From: Candidatus Roizmanbacteria bacterium
GTDB lineage: Bacteria > Patescibacteriota > Microgenomatia > UBA1406 > GWC2-37-13
Length of the DNA stretch: 6,433 bases
Direction: 5' to 3'
Assembly (NCBI GenBank): GCA_026395455.1
Contig: JAPLYR010000041.1
Location: 1,196 to 7,628 of the forward strand
The notes below the pieces were generated by a model. That model saw nothing but the letters and a program-made list of their open reading frames with translations. It did no database searches and was not told the DNA's origin. Made by a program: the position numbers and the translations under genes. Positions 5,875 through 6,433 of the stretch are shown one piece after another. Numbering within the stretch: position 1 is the first letter of the stretch; each line of letters starts with the position of its first letter.

Positions 5875-5876
5875 TC

Positions 5877-6209
5877 ATGTTTAAGACCTACGATTCAAAA
5901 ATAAAGGAAATATTATCTACTCATATATCTAATACAAACTGGAAAAAAGTATTAGAACATCACAAAGAAATGATCGCAATAATTCAACACGAGAGGCTCA
6001 TTCACTTATTAGTAACCATTTTTGTTGGTAGTGTTATGACAACTTCTTCGTTTATTGTCATTGTAACCAAACAACTAGAACTTCTTATCATTGCTCTTTC
6101 ACTATTAGTTCTATTTACCGCATATTTATTCCATTACAGATATTTAGAAAATACAACACAAGATTGGTACCTTCTTGAAGACAAGATAAAAGAGAAAAAT
6201 ATTTACTGA
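5877..6209 (+). CDS. Small two-helix integral membrane protein with QHERLIHLLVT motif, function unknown
   Basis: From the ATG at 5877 the product has 110 residues. An amphipathic N-terminal part (KIKEILSTHISNTNWKKVLE) leads to HHKEMIAIIQHERLIHLLVT (about 33-52). Two transmembrane helices follow (about 46-67 and 72-91), separated by a very short TKQLE turn, then a charged tail (YRYLENTTQDWYLLEDKIKEK). Both ends are probably cytoplasmic. I recognise the W-x-x-x-L-x-x-H...QHERLIHL pattern from small uncharacterised CPR proteins. A longer version beginning with GTG at 5853 would overlap the upstream gene. I reject it because those bases encode the conserved WGG end of that protein. GGGGAGG (5855-5861) resembles a Shine-Dalgarno but is 15 bases from the ATG and is also coding. 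The 2-base gap suggests translational coupling to the surface protein. It ends 7 bases before a convergent gene. Confidence 0.8.
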   Translation: MFKTYDSKIKEILSTHISNTNWKKVLEHHKEMIAIIQHERLIHLLVTIFVGSVMTTSSFIVIVTKQLELLIIALSLLVLFTAYLFHYRYLENTTQDWYLLEDKIKEKNIY

Positions 6210-6216
6210 AAATACA

Positions 6217-6433
6217 TCACCTTCTATTTAGTTTGTTTTCAAAATCATGAAGAAGAAACAAGCTCACATCATCTGGTGTCGAATCTCCCTCTTGAAATGG
6301 CTGTTCAATTGTTCTGATAAGGCGCGTTATATATATGAACATATAAGAAATAAATCCAAAAAGAATCATTGATTCTGGGGAACCTTCAGTTTTAATAAAA
6401 AGCAAAAGAAATACGAGCAGAGTAACAATTGAT
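6217..6433 (-). CDS. C-terminal part of an integral membrane protein (partial, runs off the right edge)
   Basis: The minus-strand frame is open from the window edge to a TGA at 6219-6217, giving 71 residues of a longer protein. It begins with a hydrophobic helix (VTLLVLFLLF), then TEGSPES, a second helix (MILFGFISYMFIYIT), then RLIRTIEQPF and a hydrophilic tail containing DDVSLFLLHDFENKLNRR. A TTG at 6405 could be called a start but lies inside the first helix, so the true start is beyond the window. The last helix followed by 'LIRxIExPF' recalls multi-pass membrane families such as DUF4239/bestrophin-like proteins, but I cannot assign it. It converges on the two-helix protein gene with a 7-base gap and no visible terminator between them. 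Confidence 0.7.
   Translation of the reverse strand, partial: SIVTLLVFLLLFIKTEGSPESMILFGFISYMFIYITRLIRTIEQPFQEGDSTPDDVSLFLLHDFENKLNRR

Noticed and set aside
5853..5876. GTG at 5853 as the start of the two-helix membrane protein
   Set aside because: It would overlap the conserved EWGG end of the upstream protein and has no binding site before it; the ATG at 5877 gives the expected N-terminus.

Overview
The window looks like a piece of a chromosome from a Candidate Phyla Radiation (Patescibacteria) bacterium, probably Microgenomates-like. This is inferred from low GC with A/T-rich third positions, small uncharacterised proteins with one N-terminal membrane anchor, Pro/Thr stalks of the 'TPTPT' kind, almost no Shine-Dalgarno sequences, and several protein patterns I associate with that group (a CGKPVIYLYP...FTVVEWGG protein, a QHERLIHL two-helix membrane protein, a WxC...PxxPC cysteine-rich protein). 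No ribosomal RNA or marker gene is present to prove the lineage. No tRNA, CRISPR, insertion sequence or phage gene was seen.

Layout. At the left edge, on the minus strand, a short-chain dehydrogenase/reductase (863 to 63) is followed after 2 bases by the first 20 codons of a membrane protein that runs off the window. A divergent intergenic region (864-1052) holds a GC-rich hairpin and a good sigma70-type promoter that would start transcription almost on the next ATG. Six plus-strand genes follow with short gaps (20, 28, 20, 53 and 2 bases): a membrane-anchored cysteine-rich protein, a 95-residue membrane-anchored protein, a metallophosphoesterase of the 5'-nucleotidase family, an anchored NTF2-like protein, a 660-residue anchored surface protein and a small two-helix membrane protein. 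At the right edge a convergent minus-strand membrane protein is present only as its C-terminus.

How they may work together. Five of the six plus-strand products are membrane anchored, and three of these carry what look like extracytoplasmic domains, so the run resembles an envelope/surface cluster. The 5'-nucleotidase would fit nucleotide salvage in an organism with reduced biosynthesis. These roles are inferences.

The most striking detail is at the junction of the 95-residue gene and the nucleotidase. The frame upstream of the first usable ATG (1869) still encodes KKFTILHSND, the normal start of this enzyme family including the first metal-binding Asp. However, no ATG, GTG or TTG lies between that stretch and an in-frame stop at 1833-1835. 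Either a rare start codon or frameshift is used, or the gene lost its start through a small deletion or an assembly error.
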